A stretch of 10,299 nt of DNA from an uncultured Oscillospiraceae bacterium (GCA_934589665.1 CAKTOJ010000058.1:1-10299); one strand, 5' to 3'. Shown: positions 1 through 6,442, counted from the first letter of the stretch. The notes: generated by a model from the sequence alone, not told the origin. Translations and numbers: made by a program.

Positions 1-261
1 TTCCTCTGGCTGCGCGGGTGTGGTTGCTTCTTTCTGCGGTGCAGCGGCAGGCTTTGAAATAGACGCAGCCGCAGGGGATACCGTGGGCGTTTCCTGCGGG
101 GCAGGCGCCGGAGCGGGTGCTGCGGCTGCAGCAGGTGCTTCAAAAGGGTTGCCCTGATTGGCTGTATCTGTGCTGTCTCCGAAAATCGCGTTAATGTCCA
201 GTCCTTCCTCGGCAGGGATCTCGGTAAAGGGCCATGCGTTGGTACTGTTGAGTTCGCTCAT
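1..261 (-). CDS. Hypothetical protein with Ala/Pro-rich N-terminal region (partial, 3' end outside window)
   Basis: Only the first 87 codons are visible; the frame is open to the window edge. The start is an ATG at 261-259 on the minus strand, preceded by a good ribosome site (AAAGGAGC, about 270-278). The protein begins MSELNSTNAWPFTEI, continues with a short acidic stretch (about residues 17-31), then becomes very rich in Ala and Pro (about residues 43-85), which suggests a flexible linker before a domain that lies outside the window. There is no signal peptide or membrane segment. It is transcribed away from the pgs operon and has its own promoter and leader hairpin, so it belongs to a different unit. 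Similar short openings followed by Ala/Pro linkers occur in proteins of Clostridia conjugative elements and prophages; that is recollection of style, not a match I can verify. An in-frame TTG about 20 codons upstream (near 322), with AAGGA before it, is a less likely alternative start because the leader hairpin would fall inside the gene. No function is assigned. Confidence 0.72.
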   Translation of the reverse strand, partial: MSELNSTNAWPFTEIPAEEGLDINAIFGDSTDTANQGNPFEAPAAAAAPAPAPAPQETPTVSPAAASISKPAAAPQKEATTPAQPEE

Positions 262-290
262 AAAATGCTTGCTCCTTTCGATTTTGAGAC

Positions 291-327
291 AAAAAAAGAC
301 CGCAATCGCCCCTATGAGCAATTACGG
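291..327 (-). terminator. Rho-independent terminator-like hairpin in the leader of the minus-strand gene (candidate attenuator)
   Basis: Read on the minus strand, CCGTAATTGC (327-318) pairs along its whole length with GCGATTGCGG (309-300), giving a 10-bp stem with two G-U pairs and an 8-nt loop. It is followed at once by TC and seven T residues (297-291). On the plus strand the same stem has A-C mismatches, so the structure is built for minus-strand RNA. It lies between the minus-strand promoter (456-484) and the ATG at 261, with no gene in between that it could terminate. That position is what a transcription attenuator would have. Confidence 0.7.
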
Positions 328-408
328 TTTCCTTCTTGTCCTTTATTGAATTCCAGTTCGTTTGAGTCTGACGGAGGGCGCAATAACCCCCTTTCTGTCG
401 CCGTTCCT

Positions 409-438
409 CCCTAACTTACTCCGCCCTAACTTACTTCG
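409..438. repeat. Two tandem copies of a 15-bp unit
   Basis: CCCTAACTTACTCCG (409-423) is followed directly by CCCTAACTTACTTCG (424-438), differing at one base; a further CCCT begins a third unit. The repeat lies within the leader of the minus-strand gene, just downstream of its predicted transcription start. It could be a binding site or a slippage product. On the minus strand it carries AGGGCG twice, which could pair with CGCCCT near 375-380. Confidence 0.75.
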
Positions 439-455
439 CCCTGAAATACAGTCTC

Positions 456-484
456 ATTCTACCATTCTGCATGATATCTGTATA
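456..484 (-). promoter_or_regulatory. Predicted sigma-A promoter for the minus-strand gene
   Basis: On the minus strand, a -35-like TATACA (484-479) and a -10 TAGAAT (461-456) are separated by exactly 17 bp. TGG directly before the -10 box makes it an extended -10 (TGn). Transcription would start near 449 and give a leader of about 190 nt before the ATG at 261. The -35 box matches consensus at four of six positions. Confidence 0.5.
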
Positions 485-586
485 GTTGGAGATTTTCCAT
501 ATCGGAAGATAGGCGTTTCTTCGTGCGTTTATCGCTTGGACGAGACAATCAATCAGCGAATATCGACTATCAGCAAAATAGGCAAA

Positions 587-722
587 GGGACTGTCTTAAA
601 ATAGAGTTTTCTAAGAGTTAGTCAGACGCAAAGCCGTGGAAATCCGATAAAGACTGGATTTTCACGGCTTTATCTAACTTCCAGCGGGGCTATTTCCTAC
701 AATTCTCATTTTGAGACAACCC
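587..722. mobile_element. Possible MITE or internally deleted insertion-sequence remnant with terminal inverted repeats
   Basis: The left end reads GGGACTGTCTTAAAAT (587-602). The right end, read from the other strand, is GGGTTGTCTCAAAAT (722-708). The ends therefore match as imperfect inverted repeats with one gap and one or two substitutions. The 136 bp between them contain no transposase but a strong hairpin. GGG-x-TGTCT-x-AAAAT ends resemble those of IS1182-like elements of Firmicutes, by recollection only. No clear target-site duplication is visible, so it may be old or the boundaries may be off by a few bases. Confidence 0.42.
630..671. terminator. Strong 16-bp hairpin, possible bidirectional terminator
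   Basis: AAAGCCGTGGAAATCC (630-645) pairs with GGATTTTCACGGCTTT (656-671) over 16 bp with one G-U pair and a 10-nt loop. The arms start with AAA and end with TTT, as in bidirectional terminators, although the T run is short (TTTAT on the plus strand). It sits in the centre of the inverted-repeat-bounded stretch 587-722. It may be the terminator that once followed a transposase gene, and it now insulates the pgs operon from upstream transcription. Confidence 0.55.
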
Positions 723-827
723 TGCTTTTCCATATTGAGAGATTATGTGCATGTAGTTAGACGATCTGCACAAACGGGTGAAGGAGAGAAATATAAGAAA
801 AATGCCATGCGGTTGTAAAGTGTGTTA

Positions 828-836
828 TGATATAAT
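828..836 (+). promoter_or_regulatory. Extended -10 promoter for the pgs operon
   Basis: TGATATAAT at 828-836 is a perfect -10 box (TATAAT, 831-836) with a TGn extension. No good -35 box is found at the usual distance, which extended -10 promoters can tolerate. Transcription would start near 843, only about 18 nt before the preferred pgsB start at 861, so the leader is very short. Confidence 0.6.
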
Positions 837-860
837 AAAAAACAGAGGATGGGAGTACCG

Positions 861-1985
861 ATGACAGGATTACTGGGGAGTGTATTTTCCCTTTACCTTT
901 TATATTTGCTGTGGGAAGCGTATACCGTGCGTATCGCACGAAGGAAACTTGATCACGTGATCCATGTGAACGGTACGCGCGGCAAATCGACGGTCAGCCG
1001 ACTGATTGAGGCGGGACTCCGCGCGGGGGGACTTCGCGTCTTCTGCAAAACGACGGGGACAGACCCCATGACCATCGATGTCAATGGCCGTGAGGAGCCG
1101 ATCCGCCGCCGGGGAAAAGCGAATATCAAAGAACAGATTGACGTTCTGCGCCGCGCGGCGGCGCAGAACGCGCAGGTGCTGGTGGTGGAGTGCATGGCCA
1201 TCACGCCGGAATTCCAGCAGACCTCACAGCATGATATTCTGCGCGCGGACATCGGCGTTATCACGAATGTCCGCCGCGACCATATGGATGTGATGGGTGA
1301 TACGCTGCTGCAGATTGCGGACGCACTGTGCCATACCGTGCCGCGGGGCGGTGTCCTGTTCACGGCCGAAACTGTTATGACGGAGCGGTTGAAGGCTGTC
1401 GCGGAGAAGAACGGCAGCCGCTTTGCCCGCGCCGAAGTCCGGGGCGACGAGGGGACGATAGATTTTCCGGAGAATGTTGCCCTTGCGCTGGCTGTCTGCG
1501 AGGAGCTCGGCGTACCGCGCGAAACAGCGCTCACCGGGATGCGGCACTTTTCGCGCGACCCCTACGCGCTTTCGCTGTACCGGCTGGGGAAGGCCGCATT
1601 TATCGGAGGGCTTTCCATCAATGATATCCAATCCATCTGCATGGTATGGGAAAAGCTGTGTGCGGAGCACAGCTGGCAGAACAAAAAACTGACGCTGCTC
1701 ATCAACAACCGCGGTGACCGCGCCAGCCGCACGGAGGATATGCTGCGCGTCTGCACGGCACTTCGCCCGGCGGAGGTCTGGCTGTTGGGCGCGTCGTGCG
1801 GATACATGAAGCGCGGATTGAAGCGAAAGCTGCCGGATGCCGCCGTGCGGGAGCTTGCGGGCGGAACGGACATTGCCGTTGACAGCCTGACGGAAGATCA
1901 GGTGATTTTCGCCATCGGCAATATTGCCGGTGACGGGCGCGAGCTGATGGAGTATGTGAGAAGGGAGGGGAAGGCGCTTGTATAA
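861..1985 (+). CDS. pgsB: PgsB/CapB, poly-gamma-glutamate synthase ligase subunit
   Basis: This is the ATP-dependent amide ligase that activates the gamma-carboxyl of glutamate and extends poly-gamma-glutamate at the membrane. An N-terminal membrane anchor (about residues 4-18) is followed by the Mur-ligase-type P-loop GTRGKST (residues 38-44), then a VECMAITPE segment (E110, C111) and DHMDVMG (140-146), all of which align with Bacillus PgsB. A C-terminal AIGNIAGDG motif is also shared. At 374 residues it is close to the usual 390. I prefer ATG 861 over ATG 849: the latter would lie within a few bases of the predicted transcript start and has no ribosome site, whereas GAGGATGGGAG precedes 861. 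It is the first gene of a six-gene operon and overlaps pgsC by 8 bp. Family assignment is firm; the actual polymer (D- or L-Glu, free or anchored) cannot be read from sequence. Confidence 0.95.
   Translation: MTGLLGSVFSLYLLYLLWEAYTVRIARRKLDHVIHVNGTRGKSTVSRLIEAGLRAGGLRVFCKTTGTDPMTIDVNGREEPIRRRGKANIKEQIDVLRRAAAQNAQVLVVECMAITPEFQQTSQHDILRADIGVITNVRRDHMDVMGDTLLQIADALCHTVPRGGVLFTAETVMTERLKAVAEKNGSRFARAEVRGDEGTIDFPENVALALAVCEELGVPRETALTGMRHFSRDPYALSLYRLGKAAFIGGLSINDIQSICMVWEKLCAEHSWQNKKLTLLINNRGDRASRTEDMLRVCTALRPAEVWLLGASCGYMKRGLKRKLPDAAVRELAGGTDIAVDSLTEDQVIFAIGNIAGDGRELMEYVRREGKALV
1142..1170. repeat. Perfect 13-bp inverted repeat inside pgsB
   Basis: CGTTCTGCGCCGC (1142-1154) and GCGGCGCAGAACG (1158-1170) are exact reverse complements with a 3-base loop (GCG). 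It lies in the coding sequence for the VLRRAAAQNA stretch. It has no T run, so it is not a standard terminator. It may arise from GC-rich codon choice, or may influence mRNA folding. Confidence 0.6.
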
Positions 1986-2409
1986 TCAGATCGTTTTGCT
2001 GGGTGTGCTGGTGAGCCTTGCCTTCACTGAGCTGACGGGCTTGAGCGCGGGGCTGATCGTGCCGGGTTATTTTGTGCTGTGCCTTGAGTCGCCGCAGCGC
2101 ATTGCGTATACGCTCGTGCTCTCTTTGTGCGCGGTGGGACTCTGCCGCCTGCTTGCGCGCGTGGTGATCCTGTATGGCAGAAGGCGCTTTGCCGTTCTGC
2201 TGGTGCTGACGTATTTTCTGGACCTTGCGCTGCGAATGGCTGGCCTGGTTTCCGGCGGACTTAGCATGATCGGTGTGCTTATCCCCGGGATACTGGCCCG
2301 TGAGTTTGACCGTCAGGGCATCGTAGACACACTGCTCGCTGCGGCATCGACGACAGCGTTGCTGACCACGCTCGTCTTTGCCGTGCGCGCGCTGGCAGGA
2401 GGTCTGTGA
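1978..2409 (+). CDS. pgsC: PgsC/CapC, poly-gamma-glutamate synthase membrane subunit
   Basis: This small integral membrane protein partners PgsB in the glutamate polymerase. The 143 residues (Bacillus PgsC is 149) form about four to five hydrophobic segments. The conserved features are an early membrane segment followed by FTELTGLSAGLIVPGYFVL, where TG and GLIVPGY match PgsC; the LYGRRRFAVLLV stretch; and a later GVLIPGILAREFDRQG, matching the GIIVPGLIAN region. The start is a TTG at 1978, chosen because GGGAGGGGAAGG lies just upstream and because the first residues fit the family. It overlaps the end of pgsB by 8 bp, implying translational coupling. The stop at 2407-2409 is one base before the next ATG. 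Confidence 0.93.
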   Translation: MYNQIVLLGVLVSLAFTELTGLSAGLIVPGYFVLCLESPQRIAYTLVLSLCAVGLCRLLARVVILYGRRRFAVLLVLTYFLDLALRMAGLVSGGLSMIGVLIPGILAREFDRQGIVDTLLAAASTTALLTTLVFAVRALAGGL

Positions 2410-2410
2410 A

Positions 2411-3472
2411 ATGCGAAAGGTGACAAGGTGCTCGCTCCTGTTCGCGTCGCTTGTGCTGGTGCTTGCGTGCGCATTGACCGCAAAGAGTGCCCGCCAAGTT
2501 CCGACAGAGGACTATACCGTCCGCGTGGACGCGGCGGAGCGGCTGGAAGCCTGCATGGAGCGAGTCAAGGCATACAAGGCTGAGCTCGGTATCCCGCTTT
2601 CCGACGAGGACTATCACAAAACAGGGATGCTCGGTGAGGATTACACACCCATCACCACGACCATCGGTGCAGTGGAGGCAAAACGTACCACGGCGAATCC
2701 CGACATGGCAGCGCTGTGCGTGCAGCTTTTGGAAGAAGCGGGTGTCAAGGCGGGTGATACAGTGGGCGCAGGCTTTTCCGGCTCGTTCCCCGCGATGGAC
2801 CTTGCGGTGCTGTGCGCCTGTGCGGCGATGGATGTCAAAATCATCTACATCGCCTCGGCGGGTGCCTCGACCTATGGAGCAAATCAGGTCGATCTGACGT
2901 TTCCCGATATGGTGCTGCGCCTTGTGGAGGAAGGATATCTTTCGCAGACGCCTGCAGCGTTCAGCCTTGGCGGCGATTTTGACTGCGGGGAGGAGATGTT
3001 TCCCGAGGAGCGTGAGATCGTCCGCACGAGGCTGGAGGAGAGTGGAATTTTCTTCCTGCATGAGCGGGATTATCAAAAAAACCTTGTCCTGCGCGAGGAG
3101 ATCTACCGACAGCAGGGACCAATTTCCTGCTTCATCGGCGTCGGCGGGAACGTCACGACAATGGGGCTTGACGGAGACCGTATGGGCTGGGGCGTGACAG
3201 CGCCGGGACATATCAGGACAGTCGATGAAAAAAGCGGCCTTCTTGAGCGCTACAACGAAGACGGCTTGCCGGTTATTTACCTTTTGAATATCAAGCGTCT
3301 CGTTGCAGAGTACGGCCTGCCGTACGATCCGCAGGAGCTTTCGCCCATCGGCGAGAGCGCGGTGTACTATGAAACGGTCTATCGCTGGCCGCTCGCACTC
3401 GTCGGTACGGTCGCTGCGGTCGGCCTCCTGCTTTGGGGACGGCATTGCCGCCGTCGGGAGGAGGAAGCGTGA
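2411..3472 (+). CDS. pgsW: Poly-gamma-glutamate system protein (PgsW-like, TIGR04332-type)
   Basis: This 353-residue membrane-attached protein has an N-terminal hydrophobic segment (about residues 7-24) and a C-terminal one (about 323-341) followed by the basic tail RHCRRREEEA. The large part between is probably extracytoplasmic. It contains GAGFSGSFPAMDLAVL and a conserved-looking ASAGASTYGANQVDLTFPD region, and near residues 235-250 a glycine-rich GVGGNVTTMG stretch. I assign it by order (directly after pgsC) and by recollection of the family that accompanies PgsB/PgsC where PgsA is absent; that match should be confirmed. ATG 2411 is preferred over an earlier in-frame start at 2378 because GCAGGAGG precedes it and it sits one base after the pgsC stop. 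Its role is unknown; it may replace PgsA in export or stabilisation of the polymerase. It overlaps the next gene by 4 bp. Confidence 0.82.
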   Translation: MRKVTRCSLLFASLVLVLACALTAKSARQVPTEDYTVRVDAAERLEACMERVKAYKAELGIPLSDEDYHKTGMLGEDYTPITTTIGAVEAKRTTANPDMAALCVQLLEEAGVKAGDTVGAGFSGSFPAMDLAVLCACAAMDVKIIYIASAGASTYGANQVDLTFPDMVLRLVEEGYLSQTPAAFSLGGDFDCGEEMFPEEREIVRTRLEESGIFFLHERDYQKNLVLREEIYRQQGPISCFIGVGGNVTTMGLDGDRMGWGVTAPGHIRTVDEKSGLLERYNEDGLPVIYLLNIKRLVAEYGLPYDPQELSPIGESAVYYETVYRWPLALVGTVAAVGLLLWGRHCRRREEEA

Positions 3473-4317
3473 AGAGAACGACCATCATACTGCTGACGTT
3501 GTGTGTGCTGCTGTGCGGCTGCGCACAGCAGAGGGACGAAGCGCCGCCAGTGGCGGAGGAGACCGATGCGCACACCTTTGCGCCGGAGATGCTGCCTGCG
3601 GAGGAGGACGCAGACCAATGGACGCTCGCGGACTTTTCGGGCTGCTTCGACGACACATGGGAGACCGCGCGCGAGGAGGTCCCGATAGACGAAGGAATAA
3701 GTGTTACAGTACTGCGCGGCGAGACGGACGGCCCCACGGTGTATGTAGTCGCAGGTATCCACGGCGATGAGATCGCCGGATGGCGTGCGGGAAATTTGCT
3801 CAAGGACGCACATCTGCGCGCAGGGACGCTATGTATCATCAGCCCTGCCAACGCCTACGGCGCGGAGCATGACCAGCGTAAGACAGCGGAGGAGCGAGAT
3901 CTGAACCGCAACTTCCCGGGCGATGCGGACGGTTGCGATGCCGAGCGTATCGCAGAGGTGATTTTTGCTGATATCGTGCGGCGGCAGCCGGAACTGCTGC
4001 TTGATCTGCATGAGGCACACGAGGCGTCAGGCGGGGGAACGGATGCGCTTGGGAATTCGCTGGTTTGCGACGCGGTGGGAGATACGGGAGAGCTTATCTG
4101 GGAACTCCTGCTTGCATCCGAGCGTGGAACGCTGTGTGCTTCGGCGCTGACGTTGTACGGATCGCCGCCGCGTGGCAGCATTAACCGGACGGTGACAAAG
4201 CTGCTGGAGATTCCAGCTATCACGGTGGAAACGCTGCGCACGGAGCCGCTTGCACAGCGTGTGCGCAATCATCTGGAAATCGTGCAGTATATCCTACAAT
4301 ATGAAAATATGCTGTGA
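3469..4317 (+). CDS. Lipoprotein zinc carboxypeptidase, M14/succinylglutamate desuccinylase-like
   Basis: A putative surface metallo-hydrolase of 282 residues. The GTG start at 3469 overlaps the previous stop (GTGA) and follows GGGAGGAGG. Residues 1-18 form a lipoprotein signal ending in the lipobox LCGC (C18), so the enzyme should be tethered outside the membrane. Metal site: H98 and E101 in GIHGDEIAG, and H181 in LDLHEA. Substrate arginines: R143 and R147 in RDLNRNFPG. Probable general base: E254 in ITVET. All key residues of the M14/AstE-AspA fold are therefore present. Related folds cleave C-terminal amino acids, N-acyl amino acids and, in phage PghP-type enzymes, poly-gamma-glutamate. 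Position in the pgs operon suggests it trims, releases or remodels PGA (inference). A role on peptidoglycan peptides is the main alternative. Confidence 0.85.
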   Translation: MKRTTIILLTLCVLLCGCAQQRDEAPPVAEETDAHTFAPEMLPAEEDADQWTLADFSGCFDDTWETAREEVPIDEGISVTVLRGETDGPTVYVVAGIHGDEIAGWRAGNLLKDAHLRAGTLCIISPANAYGAEHDQRKTAEERDLNRNFPGDADGCDAERIAEVIFADIVRRQPELLLDLHEAHEASGGGTDALGNSLVCDAVGDTGELIWELLLASERGTLCASALTLYGSPPRGSINRTVTKLLEIPAITVETLRTEPLAQRVRNHLEIVQYILQYENML

Positions 4318-4331
4318 GGGGAGGAGAAGCT

Positions 4332-5729
4332 GTGAAGGAACAAATCAGAAAGATCCCCTTGCGCGTGGAGAAGGTGGATACGCTGGAACTGGGCGTCGGC
4401 GCGTTGCTTGTGATCGTGAGCTTTCTGATGCCGATCGTATTCAATATGCATAGCTTTCCGGTGCACCAGTACCTTTTTGAGGCGCTGCACCGATCTGAAA
4501 AGACCTTTCTGATGACAGCGGCGCTGCTGCTCGTAGCGCTCAACTCGCTGCGCGGCATTCCACACTACGTCGGCGCATTCTTCATCGGTGAATCGATTGG
4601 CTTTACCTGGCACGGCAAGAAGGCAGAAGTACTCAATGCCGCGCTGACGATTACACTGCTGCGCGTGGTCTACCGTGTGATCTACCTGCTCCACGGTGTG
4701 CGCTATGACTTCGGTATTCCGGCTGTGCTGACATCATGCTCCGGAATTCTCTTCCAGATCCTCAATTATAAATACATTTCCCGCACAAAAAAGGCGCTGC
4801 TGATCGCATCTTTCCTGACAGCTTTCCAGTTCCTGGATGTTATGCCGATCATGGATGCGCTGCCCGTTGGCCGCGGCGAGACATCGCAGGATATTAAAAT
4901 GGCTGCGGCAGTCCTGGACGGTGAGGCGCTGATCAATACAACGGGCATGGTTGGTATCCTGCTGTTCCTCCTCTTTGGCGTGATGATCTTTTTCCAGCTG
5001 CGCGAGGAAAACAGCCTGCGTGAACTGAGTGTGCTGCGCGAGCAGAACGAAGAGATTCGCACGCGTGCACAGATCAACGAGATGAAAAACCGCACCTATC
5101 AGGAGATGCAGTATCTTGTCCACGATCTGAAATCGCCGCTGACGGCTCTGCAGACGCTTGTGGGTGTGCTGAAGATGGAAAGTGAAATGGAGCAGCGCAC
5201 AAAGGATGTGGAATATCTGACACGCATCGAGGGCAATGTGGAGCAGATGAGCCGCATGATCTCGGAGATCCTGTACGAGGATCAACGCTCGCCCATCACA
5301 ACGGAAGCGCTGGTGCGTATTGTGCTGGCGCAGGTCTCTACATCGGACTACTCCACCTGCATCCGTGTGGAAAATACTGTGCCACAGATGCAGGTGAGCG
5401 TCAACCACGTCCTGTTTCCCAGGGCTCTGGTCAACCTACTGCAAAATTCTGCGCGTGCGGTCAGGGACCGCACGAATCCACGTATCCTGCTGCGTGTGGA
5501 GGCAGAGAACGATGCTGTACGCTTTATCGTCGCCGACAATGGCACCGGCATCAGTCCAGAGCGGCAGAAGAGCGTCTGGAGCCGTGGAAATTCCGGCGAA
5601 GGCTCCAGCGGCCTTGGCCTTGCCTTTGTGCGCAGTATCGTCGACCGGCTAGGTGGCGAAGTCACGCTATGCAGCAAGGTGAATGAAGGAACACGCATTA
5701 CGATTACAATAGAGGAGGCTGCTGAATGA
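4332..5729 (+). CDS. Membrane sensor histidine kinase
   Basis: This 465-residue kinase phosphorylates the adjacent response regulator. The N-terminal half has about six to seven hydrophobic segments (residues about 18-222) with short loops; the last loop (about 172-203) is the largest. There is no PAS or CitA-type periplasmic domain. A charged, probably coiled-coil linker (about 224-258) leads to the HisKA box VHDLKSPLTAL with H264 as phosphoacceptor. The ATPase domain shows the N box NLLQNSARAV (N372), G1 DNGTGIS (D402) and G2 GSSGLGLAF (424-432). GTG 4332 is preferred over GTG 4314 because GAGGGGAGGAG lies between them at good spacing. It starts 14 bp after the carboxypeptidase gene and overlaps the regulator gene by 4 bp, so it is co-expressed with the PGA genes. 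The multi-pass sensor suggests sensing within or near the membrane; the signal is unknown. Confidence 0.93.
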   Translation: MKEQIRKIPLRVEKVDTLELGVGALLVIVSFLMPIVFNMHSFPVHQYLFEALHRSEKTFLMTAALLLVALNSLRGIPHYVGAFFIGESIGFTWHGKKAEVLNAALTITLLRVVYRVIYLLHGVRYDFGIPAVLTSCSGILFQILNYKYISRTKKALLIASFLTAFQFLDVMPIMDALPVGRGETSQDIKMAAAVLDGEALINTTGMVGILLFLLFGVMIFFQLREENSLRELSVLREQNEEIRTRAQINEMKNRTYQEMQYLVHDLKSPLTALQTLVGVLKMESEMEQRTKDVEYLTRIEGNVEQMSRMISEILYEDQRSPITTEALVRIVLAQVSTSDYSTCIRVENTVPQMQVSVNHVLFPRALVNLLQNSARAVRDRTNPRILLRVEAENDAVRFIVADNGTGISPERQKSVWSRGNSGEGSSGLGLAFVRSIVDRLGGEVTLCSKVNEGTRITITIEEAAE

Positions 5730-6337
5730 AAGAGAATGTTACCATTCTGTCCATTGATGACGATCCGCAGATCTGCTTTGCATTGGGCGAGCTATTCAAG
5801 TTTCAGGGCTGGCGCGCTGTCAGTGCAAACGATGTGTCGAGTGGGCTGGAAGCATTTCGCCGCTATTTGCCCGATATTGTGCTGATCGATTACCATATGC
5901 CCGGCATGAGCGGCATCGAAGGGGTGAAGCTGCTGCGTAAGCAGTCGCCCAGCGTACCGATCATCGTTTTTACCATCGACGAGAGCCAAACGGTAGCGGA
6001 TACTTTTCTGGCCGTGGGCGCGAGCGATTTTGCGCTCAAACCAATCAAAGCGCCGGATATCGTCAGCCGGATCAAGCTGCATCTGCGTATGTCGGAGCAG
6101 CGGCGGTCGGAGCAGCCGTTTTTCAAGGGAATCAGTGGCGGCACGTTGGAGCTTATCACAGGTTTTCTTGCCGCGCAGGAGGATTATGTGACGGCGAATG
6201 AGATTGCGGAGGGGACCGGACTTGCGTACCAGACGGTCTACCGTTACCTGCAGCATCTGGTGCAGGAAAAGCAGGTGGAGCGCGTGGACATATACGGCAA
6301 GGTGGGACGGCCGAAACAGGTATTCCGCAAGCTGTGA
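5726..6337 (+). CDS. Response regulator with CitB/DcuR-like winged-helix output
   Basis: This 203-residue DNA-binding regulator is the partner of the upstream kinase (ATGA overlap). The receiver domain (about 1-120) has the acidic pocket D11-D12-D13, phosphoacceptor D55 in LIDYHMPGMSG, T83 and K105 in LKPI, so it should be functional. The C-terminal part (about 135-203) contains TANEIAEGTGLAYQTVYRYL, a helix-turn-helix, and ends with YGKVGRPKQVFR. The GRP followed by an aromatic/basic tail is typical of the CitB/DcuR/CitT group, which often controls transport and use of di- and tricarboxylates. Here that output is combined with a kinase lacking the CitA sensor. Likely targets are the operon that follows (ggt, DUF6305 gene, permease), whose promoter carries repeated GCACATA elements; that is inference from position. 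Confidence 0.92.
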   Translation: MKENVTILSIDDDPQICFALGELFKFQGWRAVSANDVSSGLEAFRRYLPDIVLIDYHMPGMSGIEGVKLLRKQSPSVPIIVFTIDESQTVADTFLAVGASDFALKPIKAPDIVSRIKLHLRMSEQRRSEQPFFKGISGGTLELITGFLAAQEDYVTANEIAEGTGLAYQTVYRYLQHLVQEKQVERVDIYGKVGRPKQVFRKL

Positions 6338-6346
6338 TGACATTTC

Positions 6347-6408
6347 TTGCACATAGGGTTTGACACATTTTTCAAATCCTATGTGCTTGTTTTTGCGAAT
6401 TGCACATA
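6347..6408. repeat. Three copies of GCACATA/TATGTGC before the ggt operon
   Basis: TTGCACATA occurs at 6347-6355 and again at 6400-6408, and the complement TATGTGC at 6380-6386. The first and second form the base of the terminator stem. The third stands alone, four bases before the -35 box TTGACA (6412-6417), as an activator or repressor site would. The second and third can also pair with each other (TATGTGC with GCACATA), an alternative to the terminator stem. Confidence 0.6.
6349..6394 (+). terminator. Rho-independent terminator after the response regulator gene
   Basis: GCACATAGGGTTTGA (6349-6363) pairs with TCAAATCCTATGTGC (6372-6386) over 15 bp with one G-U pair and an 8-nt loop, followed by TTGTTTTT. 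It starts 11 bases after the stop codon and ends operon 1. Its arms also carry the GCACATA sequence found again next to the downstream promoter. Confidence 0.85.
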
Positions 6409-6411
6409 TTC

Positions 6412-6439
6412 TTGACAAAACCAGAAGAAATATGAGAAT
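6412..6439 (+). promoter_or_regulatory. Promoter P1 of the ggt operon
   Basis: A perfect -35 TTGACA (6412-6417) is followed after 16 bp by GAGAAT (6434-6439), which matches the -10 consensus at four of six positions. A transcript starting near 6446 would have a leader of about 100 nt. The weak -10 and the upstream GCACATA site fit a regulated promoter. Confidence 0.5.
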
Positions 6440-6442
6440 AAA

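Larger units (their letters stand above)
328..586. other. Non-coding leader and intergenic stretch without a supported gene
   Basis: Apart from the minus-strand promoter and the 15-bp repeats I see no gene here. A plus-strand open frame at 362-604 has no ribosome site, crosses the direct repeats and encodes nothing recognisable. The base composition is more AT-rich than the pgs operon. A 13-codon minus-strand frame starting at 500 also lacks a ribosome site. Confidence 0.5.

Noticed and set aside
409..441. Short tandem repeats as a CRISPR array
   Set aside because: Two 15-bp units without spacers are not CRISPR, and no cas genes are present.
462..500. A 13-codon minus-strand leader-peptide-like frame starting at 500
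   Set aside because: No ribosome site, and it lies across the predicted promoter rather than in the transcript.
362..604. An 80-codon plus-strand open frame in the left strip
   Set aside because: No ribosome site, includes tandem DNA repeats, overlaps the opposite-strand promoter and leader, and ends in the IS-like left repeat.
849..860. ATG at 849 as the pgsB start
   Set aside because: It is only about 6 nt after the predicted transcript start and has no ribosome site; ATG 861 has GAGGATGGGAG in front.
2279..3445. A 388-codon minus-strand open frame opposite pgsC/pgsW
   Set aside because: The plus-strand genes have matching family motifs, ribosome sites and overlaps; the antisense product is Arg/His/Cys-rich and unrecognisable.
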